The translations under genes and the position numbers were made by a program. A stretch of 64,000 bases of DNA from the NCBI RefSeq assembly GCF_023022985.1, contig NZ_CP095461.1, positions 2,728,001 to 2,792,000 of the forward strand, in the 5' to 3' direction. The stretch is from Arthrobacter gengyunqii (lineage in GTDB: Bacteria > Actinomycetota > Actinomycetes > Actinomycetales > Micrococcaceae). The notes beneath the pieces were generated by a model. That model was not told the DNA's origin, made no database searches, and saw only the letters and a program-made list of their open reading frames with translations. Below are positions 38,453 through 46,886 of this stretch, in pieces; position 1 is the stretch's first letter, and the number at the start of each line of letters is the position of its first letter.

Positions 38453-39004
38453 CTACAGCACCGAGCAGATCGCCGCGACCGACTGCAGCGGCAGCACATA
38501 AACGCCGCGTACGTTCCCCTGCCTGCGAGGTTCACCTCGGGGTATCAGTGTCAGTTCAAAGAAGTCCTTGCCGACCCGGTCCACGCTGCCGTCCAGCGCA
38601 GCAGCTGCCTGCTGCCCTGCCGGATACACCCGCACGGCCGCTCGGTCGCGGGAAAGCCCCCGCAGCGCTGATGCAAGGCCCAGCCTCGCGGCGGGTGCTC
38701 CGGCTGCGGAGAAACGGTCCATCCCGGCGATGAACACTGCATGGTCAAGGGCAATGACGGATGAGCGTCCACCGCTTTCCAGGACTATCCAGCCCCGGCC
38801 CACATGCGTCAGCACCCCTTCGAAGGATCCGGGCAATCCCAGATCAACTTTCAGCAGCCTGCCCGCCTGGCTGTGCAGCCGCCCGGCCAGCTCCATCCCG
38901 GCAAAGTCCGTCCGGAGCCGTTCTGAGACCTCCGATTCCTGCACCGATTCACGGGCGGCGGCCAGTTGGGCCTCCATGTCGGCAAAAAGAGCATCCCATC
39001 GCAT
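38453..39004 (-). CDS. Conserved hypothetical protein, about 183 aa
   Basis: I do not recognise a named family. It begins MRWDALFADMEAQLAAARES, an N-terminal helix with coiled-coil character, then a beta-rich part (SFEGVLTHVGRGWIVLESGG, SVIALDHAVFIAGM) that reads like a small Sm- or SH3-like barrel, and ends FELTLIPRGEPRRQGNVRGV with VLPLQSVAAICSVL. No signal peptide or membrane helix. The ATG at 39004 is the likely start; a GTG two codons earlier is possible. It converges on the HTH gene with 21 bp between stops. Confidence 0.72.
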   Translation of the reverse strand: MRWDALFADMEAQLAAARESVQESEVSERLRTDFAGMELAGRLHSQAGRLLKVDLGLPGSFEGVLTHVGRGWIVLESGGRSSVIALDHAVFIAGMDRFSAAGAPAARLGLASALRGLSRDRAAVRVYPAGQQAAAALDGSVDRVGKDFFELTLIPRGEPRRQGNVRGVYVLPLQSVAAICSVL

Positions 39005-39202
39005 GTGCACAGGCTAATGGGTGCCATCGGCGTCAGGTAGTACCGACCGAGACAAACAATCTCAAAATCACCCTAGACACATCCATGACCGGCATGTAGA
39101 CAAGTCCCACCAAACGAAGTTACTGGGTTCAAACCGCATCAAATGACACCAAATGACACCAAACGCTACTAAATGCACGTTCGTCCGGGAGGAGGCAGGA
39201 CC

Positions 39203-40060
39203 ATGAAGCATCTTGGAAAGGACCTGCTGACCTTGGCGGCCGGCGTTGCTGCGGCAGCGGTACTGCTGTGGGCTGGATTGGCGACCCGACCGGACCCGGC
39301 AACGATGTTCCGGGGGTCCGTCTCGTCCCTCCAGGACGCGGCCGGATTTGCCGCCGCCGCAGTCGGACTGGCCATCGCCTTGTGGTGGAGCATCGGAATG
39401 ACCCTGGCGGTTTTGTCCGCCGCCCTGCACAAAGCAGGGCATGCTGCAGCCTCTGCGGCGGCGGGCGCTTTTGCTCCCGTCTTCATGAAGCGCATTGCTG
39501 CTGCAGCCATCGGTTTGAACCTTGTCTCCGGCATGGGAGCAGCCCAGGCAGCAGAGTCGCTCTCCCCCGAAAGCCCTCCCCAGAGTATTTCCGCGCTGCA
39601 GCGGCCGGCGGATGCCGCCGTTCATCCGCAGTGGGAACCAACCGCTGATCTGAGGACAGGAACAGACCAGCAGCAGAATCACCGTTTGGCGGCTGCAGCA
39701 GATGAAGACCGGGACAGCGGGCCGCCGTCTCCCCATTGGAAGCCACGGACGTCGCCATCCGCTGAAAATGTCTTCATCCGTCCCGGCCGGTCGGATGCGG
39801 CGGCTCAGACGGTGGTCCGTGCAGGCGACACGTTGTGGGGCCTGGCCGCCGCACAGCTCGGCCCGCAGGCCACTGACGCCGAAGTCGCTGCCCATTGGCC
39901 CCGTTGGTACGAACGGAACCGGACGGTGATCGGCGAACAGCCGCACCTGATCCTCCCCGGCCAGATCCTTGAAGTCCCCCCTGTGCCTCACGTTCCCGGG
40001 GCACCTCAAGTTCCCGGGGCACCTCAAGTTCCCGGGGCCCCTGAAGTTCCCGGGCCGTGA
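39203..40060 (+). CDS. Membrane-anchored protein with C-terminal LysM-like domain
   Basis: 285 residues from the ATG at 39203 (gggaggaggcagg ahead). Three hydrophobic helices in the first 125 residues (TLAAGVAAAAVLLWAGLA, GFAAAAVGLAIALWWSIGM, and one around FMKRIAAAAIGLNLVSG), a polar linker, then a LysM-like domain: VVRAGDTLWGLAAAQLG and YERNRTVIGEQPHLILPGQI with LEVP at its end. LysM binds peptidoglycan glycan strands. The tail is a run of PGAPQV-type repeats. It forms a rightward pair with the DUF6459 gene 88 bp further on. Confidence 0.83.
   Translation: MKHLGKDLLTLAAGVAAAAVLLWAGLATRPDPATMFRGSVSSLQDAAGFAAAAVGLAIALWWSIGMTLAVLSAALHKAGHAAASAAAGAFAPVFMKRIAAAAIGLNLVSGMGAAQAAESLSPESPPQSISALQRPADAAVHPQWEPTADLRTGTDQQQNHRLAAAADEDRDSGPPSPHWKPRTSPSAENVFIRPGRSDAAAQTVVRAGDTLWGLAAAQLGPQATDAEVAAHWPRWYERNRTVIGEQPHLILPGQILEVPPVPHVPGAPQVPGAPQVPGAPEVPGP
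39992..40045 (+). repeat. Three 18-bp tandem repeats at the end of the LysM gene
   Basis: gttcccggggcacctcaa occurs twice exactly and a third time with two changes, followed by a partial unit, coding for VPGAPQ repeats. Copy number change would keep the frame. Confidence 0.9.
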
Positions 40061-40147
40061 CCCGGTAAGCACGGTTTGTTCCATCACTTGACGAATATCC
40101 AATAACTGCCGCTCCTTCGGAGCCGCCTGCAGGAAAGGACAGTCACC

Positions 40148-40753
40148 ATGACCACCGTGATCACGTTTCCCGTTCAAGAGGACGCGGATGAACTGGCCGC
40201 CGCTTCGGGGGCTCCTCGTCCGCTGACCGTGCACCGGATCCCCGTTACCGGCTATGCACCGCTCGGGGCGCCGCCGGTCAAGCTCCGTCCGCGTCCATCC
40301 CCCCAGCCTGCCGACTCCGAGGCAGCGGCCGCACCGGGGGCTTCGGAGCAGCTCCACTGGCACAGCGACCCCGGAGACGATGCCCGGGTGGACGCCATCG
40401 CCAGATCCGTCACCCAGGCAGCACTGGAAGTACTGGGCGGGACCCGGCCCCTGCAGCAAATGGTGCGGTGGCTGGATCCCGTGAGCTTCGAACGGCTGCA
40501 ACTGCGGGCGAACCTGGTGCGCAGCAGGAACGCAGCACAGAACGGCGGGCGCGTACCGGGAGGAACCCCGGCTCCCGCGCCGCTTCTGCTCCACCGGCAG
40601 GTTGTTATCCGCTGCTGCCGGATATGCCCCGTTTCGGAAGGCGTCTACGAAGCCTCGGTTGCAGCAGCTGAACACAACAGAGTCCGCGCCGCAGCTCTGC
40701 GAATTGAGCTGCGGCGCGGACTCTGGAAAATCACTGCCCTGGAGATCGCCTAA
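40148..40753 (+). CDS. DUF6459 (Rv3235-like) protein
   Basis: 201 residues, cytosolic. A proline-rich N terminus (VHRIPVTGYAPLGAPPVKL) leads to the conserved region GGTRPLQQMVRWLDPVSFER and a C-terminal part with HRQVVIRCCRICPVSEGVYE and RRGLWKITALEIA. This matches the Rv3235 family, found near secA in mycobacteria and relatives; function is unknown. Three cysteines lie close together (CCRIC). The ATG at 40148 follows aaagga. The last 70 bases of the gene contain a perfect 17-bp inverted repeat. Confidence 0.85.
   Translation: MTTVITFPVQEDADELAAASGAPRPLTVHRIPVTGYAPLGAPPVKLRPRPSPQPADSEAAAAPGASEQLHWHSDPGDDARVDAIARSVTQAALEVLGGTRPLQQMVRWLDPVSFERLQLRANLVRSRNAAQNGGRVPGGTPAPAPLLLHRQVVIRCCRICPVSEGVYEASVAAAEHNRVRAAALRIELRRGLWKITALEIA
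40681..40722. repeat. Perfect 17-bp inverted repeat inside the DUF6459 gene
   Basis: agtccgcgccgcagctc (40681-40697) and its exact reverse complement (40706-40722) flank an 8-base loop. It ends 31 bp before the stop codon. Both strands would form a very stable RNA hairpin; no U-run follows on either side, so it is not a standard terminator. Confidence 0.9.
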
Positions 40754-40777
40754 GCGCCACCACGGCGGTCCTTTTGC

Positions 40778-43528
40778 CTACTTGCGGCGTTTGGTTTTTT
40801 TCGGAGCGGAGTTCGCGCCCTTCCGCTGCTGGCTGGGCTTCGCCGGCTTGTCCGAGGTGGCCCGTTCCACCCGGGTTTCCACTCCACCCTCGCTGTTGGG
40901 CGCGGAGAACTGCAGGCTGGCAGGCCGCTGCGGCGCTTCCAGGCCGGCGGCGGTGATGGTGGGCTGCCCGACGACGCCGCGCCCGTCCTTGAGTCCGGCC
41001 AGCGCCGCCGGAACATCTGTTGCCGGCTGGTTGACCTTCACCTCGGCGTTGAACAGGTACCCAATGCTCTCCTCACGGATCGCCTCGGTCATCGTCTGGA
41101 ACATGACGAAACCTTCACGCTGGTATTCCACCAGGGGATCGCGCTGGGCCATTGCGCGCAGGCCGATGCCTTCCTTCAGGTAGTCCATCTCGTAGAGATG
41201 CTCCTGCCACTTGCGGCCAATCACTGACAGCACCACGCGGCGCTCGAGTTCACGCATCGCGGGTGACCCAAGAGCTTCCTCACGTGCCTGGTACGCGAGT
41301 CGGGCGTCGGAGAGAATCTCTTCCTGCAGGAATTCCCGGGTGACCTTGGAGCGTCCCCCGGCTTCCTCGATAACCTCGTCAATCGTCAGGCCCACCGGGT
41401 AAAGGGTCTTGAGGTTGGTCCACATCTGCTCGTAGTCCCAGTCGTCCCCGTGGCCTTCGGCTGTGCCTTCGTTGACGATGGAGGTGACGACGTCTTCGAG
41501 GAAGAACCCAATCTTTTCCTGCAGGTCGTCGCCCTCCAGGATCCGGCGGCGGTCGCCGTAGATGGCTTCGCGCTGGCGGTTCAGGACGTCGTCGTACTTC
41601 AGGACGTTCTTGCGCTGCTCTGCGTTGCGCCCCTCGACCTGTCCCTGTGCGTTCTGGATAGCCTTGGAGACCAGCTTCGATTCGAGCGCGACGTCGTCCG
41701 GCATGGTGGAGCTGTTCATGATTCGCTCAGCGGCACCGGAGTTGAAGAGGCGCATCAGATCGTCGGTGAGCGACAGGTAGAAGCGTGACTCCCCCGGGTC
41801 GCCCTGGCGGCCGGAACGTCCGCGCAGCTGGTTGTCGATACGGCGGGACTCGTGCCGCTCGGTGCCCAGCACGTAGAGGCCACCGAGTTCGATGACTTCC
41901 TGCTGCTCGGCGGCAACGGCTTCGCGTGCCTTCTCGAGGGCATCCGGCCAGGCGGCCTCGTACTCGTCCGGGTTCTCGTTCGGATCCAGGCCGCGCCGCT
42001 CCAGCTCCGCGATGGCGTTGAACTCGGCGTTTCCGCCGAGCATGATGTCGGTGCCTCGTCCGGCCATGTTGGTGGCCACGGTCACGGCGCCCTTGCGTCC
42101 GGCCTGGGCCACAATGGCAGCTTCCCGCGCATGGTTCTTGGCGTTGAGGACCTCATGGCGGATGCCGGCCTTGGCCAGCTGCTTGGAGAGGTACTCGCTC
42201 TTCTCCACGCTGGTGGTGCCCACCAGGATCGGCTGTCCCGCGGCGTGGCGCTCGGCGATGTCCTGGACCACGGCGTCGAACTTGGCAATTTCGTTCTTGT
42301 AGATCAGGTCGGACTGGTCGATGCGCGCCATCGGCTTGTTCGTGGGAATGGGCACCACGCCAAGCTTGTAGGTGCTCATGAATTCCGCGGCTTCGGTTTC
42401 GGCGGTACCGGTCATGCCGGCGAGCTTCTCGTAAAGGCGGAAGTAGTTCTGCAGCGTCACCGTCGCCAGCGTCTGGTTCTCAGCCTTGATGGTCACGCCC
42501 TCTTTGGCTTCAATCGCCTGGTGCATGCCTTCGTTGTAGCGCCGGCCGGCGAGAATTCGCCCGGTGTGCTCGTCAACGATCATGACCTCGCCGTTGAGGA
42601 CCACGTAGTCCTTGTCGCGCTTGAACAGTTCCTTGGCCTTGATGGCGTTGTTCAGGAAACCGATCAGGGGGGTGTTGGCGGACTCGTAGAGATTGGAGAT
42701 GCCGAGGTAGTCCTCCACCTTCTCGATCCCGGATTCCAGCACGCCGACGGTGCGCTTCTTCTCATCCACCTCGTAGTCGGTGTCCAGCTTCAAGCGCTGC
42801 ACCACCTTGGAGAACTCGGTGTACCAGCGGTTGACGTCGCCGCTGGCGGCACCGGAAATGATCAGCGGCGTGCGCGCTTCGTCAATGAGGATGGAGTCGA
42901 CCTCATCCACGATGGCGAAGTGGTGTCCGCGCTGGACCAGTTCGGCAGCGCTCCAGGCCATGTTGTCCCGCAGGTAATCGAACCCAAACTCGTTGTTGGT
43001 GCCGTAGGTGATATCCGCGTTGTACTGCTCGCGGCGCGTGGCCGGATCCTGGTTGGACAGGATGCAGCCGCTGGTCATACCCAGGAAGCGGAACACTCGG
43101 CCCATCAGGTCCGACTGGTATTCCGCCAAATAGTCATTAACCGTCACAATGTGCACGCCGCGTCCGGTCAGTGCGTTGAGATAAGCCGGAGCGGTCGCGA
43201 CGAGGGTTTTACCCTCACCGGTCTTCATCTCGGCGATGTTCCCCAGATGCAGGGCAGCGCCGCCCATCATCTGAACATCGAAGTGGCGCATGCCCAGTGT
43301 GCGGCCCGCGGCTTCGCGCACTGCGGCAAAAGCTTCGGGCAGGAGGTCGTCCAGGCTCTCGCCGTCGGCATACCGCTCCTTGAAGCGTTCCGTCTCCCCC
43401 CGGAGCTCGGCGTCCGACATGCCGCGGTACTCGTCCTCGAGCACGTTGATCGCATCGGCGTAGTTGCGCAGCGTCTTCAGCGTCTTCTTATCGCCTGTGC
43501 GAAGAACCCGTTCGAGTAGTGATGCCAC
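40778..43528 (-). CDS. secA: Preprotein translocase ATPase SecA
   Basis: 916 residues. Motor that drives unfolded preproteins through SecYEG. Walker [21 protein letters not shown], Walker B-like [20 protein letters not shown] (the DEVDS box), the helicase motifs [20 protein letters not shown] and [20 protein letters not shown], then the preprotein crosslinking and helical wing domains. The C terminus is basic ([20 protein letters not shown]) without the CxCxSG zinc module, usual in actinobacterial SecA1. Starts with GTG at 43528 after gggagc. It follows the DUF6459 gene convergently. Confidence 0.97.
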   Translation of the reverse strand: MASLLERVLRTGDKKTLKTLRNYADAINVLEDEYRGMSDAELRGETERFKERYADGESLDDLLPEAFAAVREAAGRTLGMRHFDVQMMGGAALHLGNIAEMKTGEGKTLVATAPAYLNALTGRGVHIVTVNDYLAEYQSDLMGRVFRFLGMTSGCILSNQDPATRREQYNADITYGTNNEFGFDYLRDNMAWSAAELVQRGHHFAIVDEVDSILIDEARTPLIISGAASGDVNRWYTEFSKVVQRLKLDTDYEVDEKKRTVGVLESGIEKVEDYLGISNLYESANTPLIGFLNNAIKAKELFKRDKDYVVLNGEVMIVDEHTGRILAGRRYNEGMHQAIEAKEGVTIKAENQTLATVTLQNYFRLYEKLAGMTGTAETEAAEFMSTYKLGVVPIPTNKPMARIDQSDLIYKNEIAKFDAVVQDIAERHAAGQPILVGTTSVEKSEYLSKQLAKAGIRHEVLNAKNHAREAAIVAQAGRKGAVTVATNMAGRGTDIMLGGNAEFNAIAELERRGLDPNENPDEYEAAWPDALEKAREAVAAEQQEVIELGGLYVLGTERHESRRIDNQLRGRSGRQGDPGESRFYLSLTDDLMRLFNSGAAERIMNSSTMPDDVALESKLVSKAIQNAQGQVEGRNAEQRKNVLKYDDVLNRQREAIYGDRRRILEGDDLQEKIGFFLEDVVTSIVNEGTAEGHGDDWDYEQMWTNLKTLYPVGLTIDEVIEEAGGRSKVTREFLQEEILSDARLAYQAREEALGSPAMRELERRVVLSVIGRKWQEHLYEMDYLKEGIGLRAMAQRDPLVEYQREGFVMFQTMTEAIREESIGYLFNAEVKVNQPATDVPAALAGLKDGRGVVGQPTITAAGLEAPQRPASLQFSAPNSEGGVETRVERATSDKPAKPSQQRKGANSAPKKTKRRK

Positions 43529-43619
43529 TGATTTGCTCCCAATCTAGTGTTGCCTAATTCTGGCGTCCCCAGTCTACGTGAGAGACGTTCGGCTAAGTGC
43601 CGGTGTTCCCGCTGCGGGG

Positions 43620-44828
43620 CTATTCCCGGCATACTGCCAGTTTCAGCGCCTCCGCCAGATTCCCCGACGGTTTCACCATAACGTCCCCCAGCCCCAGCCA
43701 ATCTGCCATCATACGTAGTTCCGCGGCAAGCTCAACGGCCGTGTGCGCCGGAGCGTCTGCTTCCCCGTGGGCAGCCTGCACCAGCAGGACCCTTCTCTCC
43801 CGGTCCGCTTTCAGATCCACCCGGGCCGCGATTTGCTCTCCCAGCAGGAACGGCAGCACGTAGTAGCCGTACCGGCGCTTGGGCAGCGGGGTGTAGATCT
43901 CCAACCGGTAGCGGAAGCCAAAGAGCGCCTCGAGCCGTTTCCGTTCAAACACCAGGGAATCGAAGGGACTCAGGAGGGCACGGGCTGCGGAGCGGCGCGG
44001 AATGACAGTGTCCGCATGCAGGTAGGCCGGCGTGTTCCAGCCCGCCACCTGCACCGGGCGCAGCGTCCCGGAACGCACAAGGTCAGCGACGGCGGTGGCG
44101 GTGTCGCGCTGCGGAAGCCGGAAATAATCGGCGAAACAGCGCACGGAGCCCACGCCGTGCGCCCGGGCCGCCAGCTCGGTCAGACGCAGCACCGCTTCCT
44201 GCGGATCGGAGGCTTCCAGCGCAGCTTCTCCTGCGGGATGCACTGAGGCCGTGGGAGCGTACTGCCGCTCGAACTGCTGCGTACGCCCGGCAGAGCTGAT
44301 GGTTCCGGCCGCGAAAAGGTCCTCCAGCACCCGCTTGGACGCGCTCCAGTTCCAGCCCCAGTTGCCGGAGTCCTTGGCTTTCCCTCCGTCGAGCCGGAGG
44401 GCAATCTCCCTGGAGGTCAGCGGCGGACCGCCGTTCAGGACCGCCATAATTTCTTCGCTGAGCCTGTGCCGCACCTCGGTCGGAAGGGAGTGCGCCGTCA
44501 TCCAAACGCGCCACTGGAGCGCCCGCAGATCCGCGAAAAGTTCGGGGCGGATATAGCTGGCCTCGTGGGCCCAATACTCCACCATCCGTCGCGGCGCCCT
44601 GGAGGCCAGTCTGTCCGGAATGGCGGTGTCATAGGCCCCAAGCCGTGAGAAAAGGGGCAGGTAGTGGCTTCGGGAAAGTACGTTCACGGAATCGATCTGC
44701 AGCAGCTGCAGCCGCTGCAGCGTCCGGGCCACGGATCTGCTGCTCGGGCTTTCCGGCCGCCCCCTCACCAGCCCCTGCGCCCCGAGCGCTGTCAGCCGGG
44801 CCTGCCTGAGGGTGAGCGTCGTTTTCAT
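43620..44828 (-). CDS. Winged-helix DNA glycosylase of the YcaQ/AlkX family
   Basis: 402 residues. The family removes alkylated or cross-linked bases from DNA. It has the catalytic QxD motif (Q44, D46) in LLQIDSVNVLSRSHYLPLFS, then YWAHEASYIRPELF, the HTH-type repeats around GNWGWNWSASKRVLEDLFAA and RSAARALLSPFDSLVFERKR, and RYGYYVLPFLLGEQIAARVD. QxD rather than QxQ places it with E. coli YcaQ-like glycosylases, though activity on interstrand cross-links is not assured. The ATG at 44828 is clear. It is downstream of hpf, separated by a terminator. Confidence 0.9.
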   Translation of the reverse strand: MKTTLTLRQARLTALGAQGLVRGRPESPSSRSVARTLQRLQLLQIDSVNVLSRSHYLPLFSRLGAYDTAIPDRLASRAPRRMVEYWAHEASYIRPELFADLRALQWRVWMTAHSLPTEVRHRLSEEIMAVLNGGPPLTSREIALRLDGGKAKDSGNWGWNWSASKRVLEDLFAAGTISSAGRTQQFERQYAPTASVHPAGEAALEASDPQEAVLRLTELAARAHGVGSVRCFADYFRLPQRDTATAVADLVRSGTLRPVQVAGWNTPAYLHADTVIPRRSAARALLSPFDSLVFERKRLEALFGFRYRLEIYTPLPKRRYGYYVLPFLLGEQIAARVDLKADRERRVLLVQAAHGEADAPAHTAVELAAELRMMADWLGLGDVMVKPSGNLAEALKLAVCRE

Positions 44829-44872
44829 ACGCCCATCCTAGGTCCGTGGCAGGAAGAGACTGCCGGCAGCAA

Positions 44873-44927
44873 AAGGCCTCCGGGCGGGTGGACCATCAAA
44901 TGATGCTCCATCTGCTCCGGAGGCCTT
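44873..44927 (-). terminator. Long compound hairpin terminator after hpf
   Basis: An 11-bp outer stem (aaggcctccgg with ccggaggcctt) encloses a second small stem (ggaccatca with tgatgctcc, one mismatch). Read on the minus strand the outer stem is followed by tttt, as expected for a terminator of the leftward hpf gene. Confidence 0.8.
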
Positions 44928-44968
44928 CCTGGGTTAGGGCTTGGTGCGCCGGTCAGGCGCCGGCCGCA

Positions 44969-45700
44969 TCATGCGGTTTTTGCGGCAGAGCCTTCGGACG
45001 CCCGGTAGGGCCGGGTTTCCTCCTTGATGTCCTCAGTCCCCTCGGCGCACCGGGAATCGAGGGTGATCACGCCGTAGGTCCAGCCCCGGCGCCGATACAC
45101 CACGGACGGTGCTCCGGTTGCGGAATCCACAAAGAGATAAAAATCGTGGCCGACCAGCTCCATGTTGTCCACGGCATCGTCAAGGCTCATGGGGGCACCC
45201 GGGAAAACCTTGCGACGGATCAGGACCGGGCAGTCCTCCGCAGCTTCTGCGGCGTCGATCTCTTCATTGCCGGTATCGGTCGAAGCCTCGGTTTCAGCGG
45301 CAGTTTTCTCCAGCTGGACGTGGAGGGGTTCGCTGGTGCTGACCGTGTCCAGGTCCGCAGTGGCAATCCGCACCGCTACCGGGGTGTGGCGGCCATGGTG
45401 GACCTTGCGGCGGTCGCTGGCCCTGCGCAGGCGTTCGATGAGCTTGGCGTAGGCAAGGTCGAAGGCTGCGAACTTGTCCCCTGAAGTGGCTTCGGCCCGC
45501 ACCACGGGTCCCCGGCCTACAACGGTCAATTCAACGGTAAGAGAGCTGTCGGCCTCACGGACGTTGGGCTGCTTGGTAACACGCGCGTCAACACGCTGGA
45601 CCTTGTTCGCCAGGTTCTCCACCTTGGCGATGCGTTCTTCGGCATATTCCCGGAACCTGTCGGATACTGCAACGTTGCGTCCGCTGATCATGAATTCCAT
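44969..45700 (-). CDS. hpf: Ribosome hibernation promoting factor, long form
   Basis: 243 residues. The N-terminal domain (MEFMISGRNVAVSDRFREYA to about 100) blocks the decoding site of resting ribosomes; the C-terminal domain (VLIRRKVFPGAPMSLDDAVD and ELVGHDFYLFVDSATG followed by VVYRRRGWTYGVI) dimerises and joins two 70S into 100S particles. A low-complexity acidic linker lies between (TDTGNEEIDAAEAAED). The ATG at 45700 with ggagggcacc directly ahead sets the start; the frame to 45805 is longer but lacks a site. Order mtrAB-lpqB-comF-hpf matches mycobacteria. Confidence 0.95.
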   Translation of the reverse strand: MEFMISGRNVAVSDRFREYAEERIAKVENLANKVQRVDARVTKQPNVREADSSLTVELTVVGRGPVVRAEATSGDKFAAFDLAYAKLIERLRRASDRRKVHHGRHTPVAVRIATADLDTVSTSEPLHVQLEKTAAETEASTDTGNEEIDAAEAAEDCPVLIRRKVFPGAPMSLDDAVDNMELVGHDFYLFVDSATGAPSVVYRRRGWTYGVITLDSRCAEGTEDIKEETRPYRASEGSAAKTA

Positions 45701-45860
45701 GGTGCCCTCCAATAGATTTCGTTGACACAGCAACGGCCGCTGCCAAAACCCTTGCGACCGCTGCCGCAGGAAAGCTCCGCTTCTTGAAGCTGTCCATACC
45801 AACACGTTAGATCACTGCCCGGCGTTATTCACCTCCGGACATTCCGATTATCCAAGACAC

Positions 45861-46793
45861 TCAAAGTGGATTAGGATTCGCGTCCCTGTTAGATGCGTCA
45901 CACGCAGGAGCTGCAGTTGCGGCCATCACGGCGGCTCCCTCGACCCGCGCCCCTGCCGCCCTCAGGGCGCGCGTGGCCTCGGCTATGGTGGCCCCGGTGG
46001 TCAGGACATCGTCAACCACCAGACACCGGATTCCGGCAAGCGTCCCCGGCTCCCCGGCTGTCATAGTTCCGTAAACATTCCTGCGGCGCCCGCTGCGTCC
46101 CAAACTTTTCTGGCTTCGCCCGCCGGTAACCGCTGCAAGCAGGGCGACTGGATGCAGGACCTCCCGCCCGCTGCGCCTCGCCGGCCTGATCAGCGGTTCC
46201 AGCACCGTCCCGGCGGGCAGCAGGCTGCCGGATTGAAGGGCTGAAAGAAGCAGGCCCAGGGGGTGGTAGCCGCGCCGGCGGCGTGCACGTCCAGTTCCGG
46301 GCACGGGAACCAGAACGAGGGCGGGGACGCCCGGGCCGTTGCCATGCCCGCCGCCTTCAACGTCGTCAACGGCCTGCTGCAGTGCGCCGGCCAGCACCGG
46401 CCGCAGCACGGAGGCAAGGTCAGTATGTCCGTGGTTCTTGTAGGCAAGCAGCACCCTCGCCAGGCTGCCGGCATAGCGGCCTGCCGAGAGCACGCGCAGG
46501 GGCAGCTCTTCTCCCTCCGTGCCGTTACCGCGGCCACCCGCATCTTCGCTGCGGGGCAGCAGCTCCGCCGTTTCCTGCGCATAGAAGGGGCGGGTTCCAC
46601 TGCGGCGGACCCGGCTCCGGCAACCCGGGCACAGGGAAACGTCCGCAGCTCCACAGACCACGCACGACGTCGGAAGGAGGACCGCCAGCAGGTCGGCCCA
46701 TGCGGCGCCGGCGGCGGCGGCCCAGGGATGGAGCCGCCACCGGTCGGCGCTGCGGGCCAGCGGGGAAAGGAAGGGCGAGGGAAGCAACCACAT
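45861..46793 (-). CDS. comF: ComF-type phosphoribosyltransferase-like protein
   Basis: About 310 residues from the ATG at 46793; a TTG at 46853 would add 20. An N-terminal zinc module (CVVCGAADVSLCPGCRSRVR, four cysteines) is followed by a phosphoribosyltransferase fold: LAYKNHGHTDLASVLRPVLA, VPVPGTGRARRRRGYHPLG and the PRPP-binding motif CLVVDDVLTTGATIAEATRA. ComF proteins of competent bacteria help draw in DNA; in non-competent actinobacteria the role is unclear. Located after lpqB as in M. tuberculosis (Rv3242c). Confidence 0.92.
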   Translation of the reverse strand: MWLLPSPFLSPLARSADRWRLHPWAAAAGAAWADLLAVLLPTSCVVCGAADVSLCPGCRSRVRRSGTRPFYAQETAELLPRSEDAGGRGNGTEGEELPLRVLSAGRYAGSLARVLLAYKNHGHTDLASVLRPVLAGALQQAVDDVEGGGHGNGPGVPALVLVPVPGTGRARRRRGYHPLGLLLSALQSGSLLPAGTVLEPLIRPARRSGREVLHPVALLAAVTGGRSQKSLGRSGRRRNVYGTMTAGEPGTLAGIRCLVVDDVLTTGATIAEATRALRAAGARVEGAAVMAATAAPACDASNRDANPNPL

Positions 46794-46886
46794 GCGCCCA
46801 GCTTCCGGCAGGATCTGCCGGACGTCCTGCGGTCCCGCCCCGGACGGGGACAAAGTGCCGCGGCCGTCAGGGTGTGCAGGACGGTC

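Noticed and set aside
39068..40675. Leftward frame of 535 codons across the LysM and DUF6459 genes
   Set aside because: Antisense to two genes with good ribosome sites and recognisable domains; its own composition is random, with no domain.
41852..43519. Long plus-strand open frame of 555 codons opposite secA
   Set aside because: It is a shadow of the GC-rich secA codons; no motif is recognisable and secA is certain on the other strand.
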